From positions 315,622 to 328,341 of the forward strand of contig MU646702.1 in NCBI GenBank assembly GCA_026770585.1: a stretch of DNA of 12,720 nt. The letters run 5' to 3'. The notes beneath the pieces are model-generated. The model ran no database searches and was not told the origin of the DNA. It saw nothing but the letters and a program-made list of their open reading frames with translations. The position numbers and the translations under genes were made by a program. Below, piece after piece: positions 12,249 through 12,720 of this stretch (positions are counted from its first letter, which is position 1; every line of letters starts with the position of its first letter). This DNA comes from Baffinella frigidus (lineage: Eukaryota > Cryptophyceae > Cryptomonadales > Baffinellaceae).

Positions 12249-12365
12249 CAATGGCACCTCGCTCATAAGAAACCGCCTCCCCTTTAGGATTACCATAGGG
12301 CCCTAGGCATAGGTCTACGGTAGGGCCAAAGAACGAGGCGGTTTCCTATGAGCGAGGTACCCCTG
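12249..12365. mobile_element. Family 1 MITE (E27)
   Basis: The 117-bp element has a mutated left tip (CAATGGCACCTCGCTCATAA) and normal right end (CTATGAGCGAGGTACCCCTG), TA flanked. This is the last copy toward the right edge. Confidence 0.87.
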
Positions 12366-12368
12366 TAC

Positions 12369-12417
12369 ATGGTGGCCATCGGTTTCGATCTGTAATAACC
12401 GCACGTTCCTCTCTCCC
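12369..12417 (-). repeat. Dispersed repeat R1, inverted copy
   Basis: CATCGGTTTCGATCTGTAAT and AACCGCACGTTCCTCTCTC are the reverse complement of the R1 copies at 2311-2367 and 3547-3587. Confidence 0.65.
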
Positions 12418-12720
12418 ACCCTCCACACTCACAACTACTTCATTGACTCCCACCATGATTCCCCCCTTAGAGAGATTGGTAATGTATTGCCAAACAAGCA
12501 GCGTCAGCGCCGCACATGCCTTCCGCATTGTGCTACATACTGTACCCCGTGTCGGCCGCTCTTACAAGCTTTCCCCGGATGGATTCTATCTCCACCTCTT
12601 CCCAGCCTTCTGTTACGTGTCTATTCCGAAACGCACAAAAAACACTCCCCCCCCCCCCTCCCCCCCCTCCTCAGATTCGCCGCCCTCGCTGCCCTCGCTG
12701 CCCCCCCCCCCTCCCCCCCC
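12418..12720. other. Right end: no gene, poly-C tracts
   Basis: The first 200 bp look unique and non-coding. From 12646 on there are long C-runs, CCTCCTCAG followed by ATTCGCCGCCCTCGCTGCC, and again C-runs to the edge. The CCTCAG could be a 3' splice site opening an Ala-rich exon, but only about 20 bases follow before low complexity. Confidence 0.5.

Noticed and set aside
3733-12365. CRISPR array
   Set aside because: The repeats are self-complementary elements of about 117 bp at irregular spacing in eukaryotic DNA, with TA duplications.

Overview
This is eukaryotic nuclear DNA, most likely from the subtelomere of a unicellular alga or a related protist. The left end holds degenerate C-rich telomere-type heptamers (CCCTACA, CCCTAAC, CCCTCAA, CCCTGAA, CCCTAAA). 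The recognisable coding pieces are short, GC3-rich exons joined by canonical GT-AG introns. No bacterial gene organisation is visible. The sequence alone does not fix the lineage.

Positions 1-3550 hold the last three exons of a SNU114/EFTUD2 gene, the EF-2-like GTPase of the U5 snRNP. They lie at 885-992, 1628-1746 and 3101-3203 on the + strand, in phase and ending at a stop codon. The rest of the gene is absent. To its left are only telomere-like arrays with three truncated copies of the first of these exons. Nearly every exon boundary has been locally duplicated: the donor side of the first exon, the acceptor side of the second, part of the second exon, the last intron end, and the last exon's tail with its stop. 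The locus looks like the scarred remnant or 3' end of a core spliceosome gene at a chromosome end.

Positions 2000-7000 and 9350-12370 are dominated by one family of short inverted-repeat elements, about 117 bp with ends CAGGGGTACC...GGTACCCCTG (family 1 here). About 27 full, half or nested copies are present. A filled site and a paralogous empty site in the window define a TA target duplication, as for Tc1/mariner-mobilised MITEs. A second family (CCCTTAAGTG...CACTTAAGGG, about 99 bp, AT duplication) has three copies, one nested in family 1. A third palindromic element (9355-9598) hosts a family 1 copy. At 10429-11130 there is a nest of three family 1 elements, one carrying a 43-bp palindromic minisatellite. 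No transposase is encoded here.

Positions 7000-9350 are the gene-bearing island, almost free of these elements. A minus-strand terminal exon (7690 to 7520) and a plus-strand gene (8220-8852) diverge from a shared region at about 7860-8220. The plus gene is best read as a complete 49-residue protein whose start codon is split by an intron (AT|G). If the intron is retained, the message reads ATG-TAA. Neither protein is recognised.

The right end (12370-12720) has no recognisable gene and finishes in poly-C tracts.
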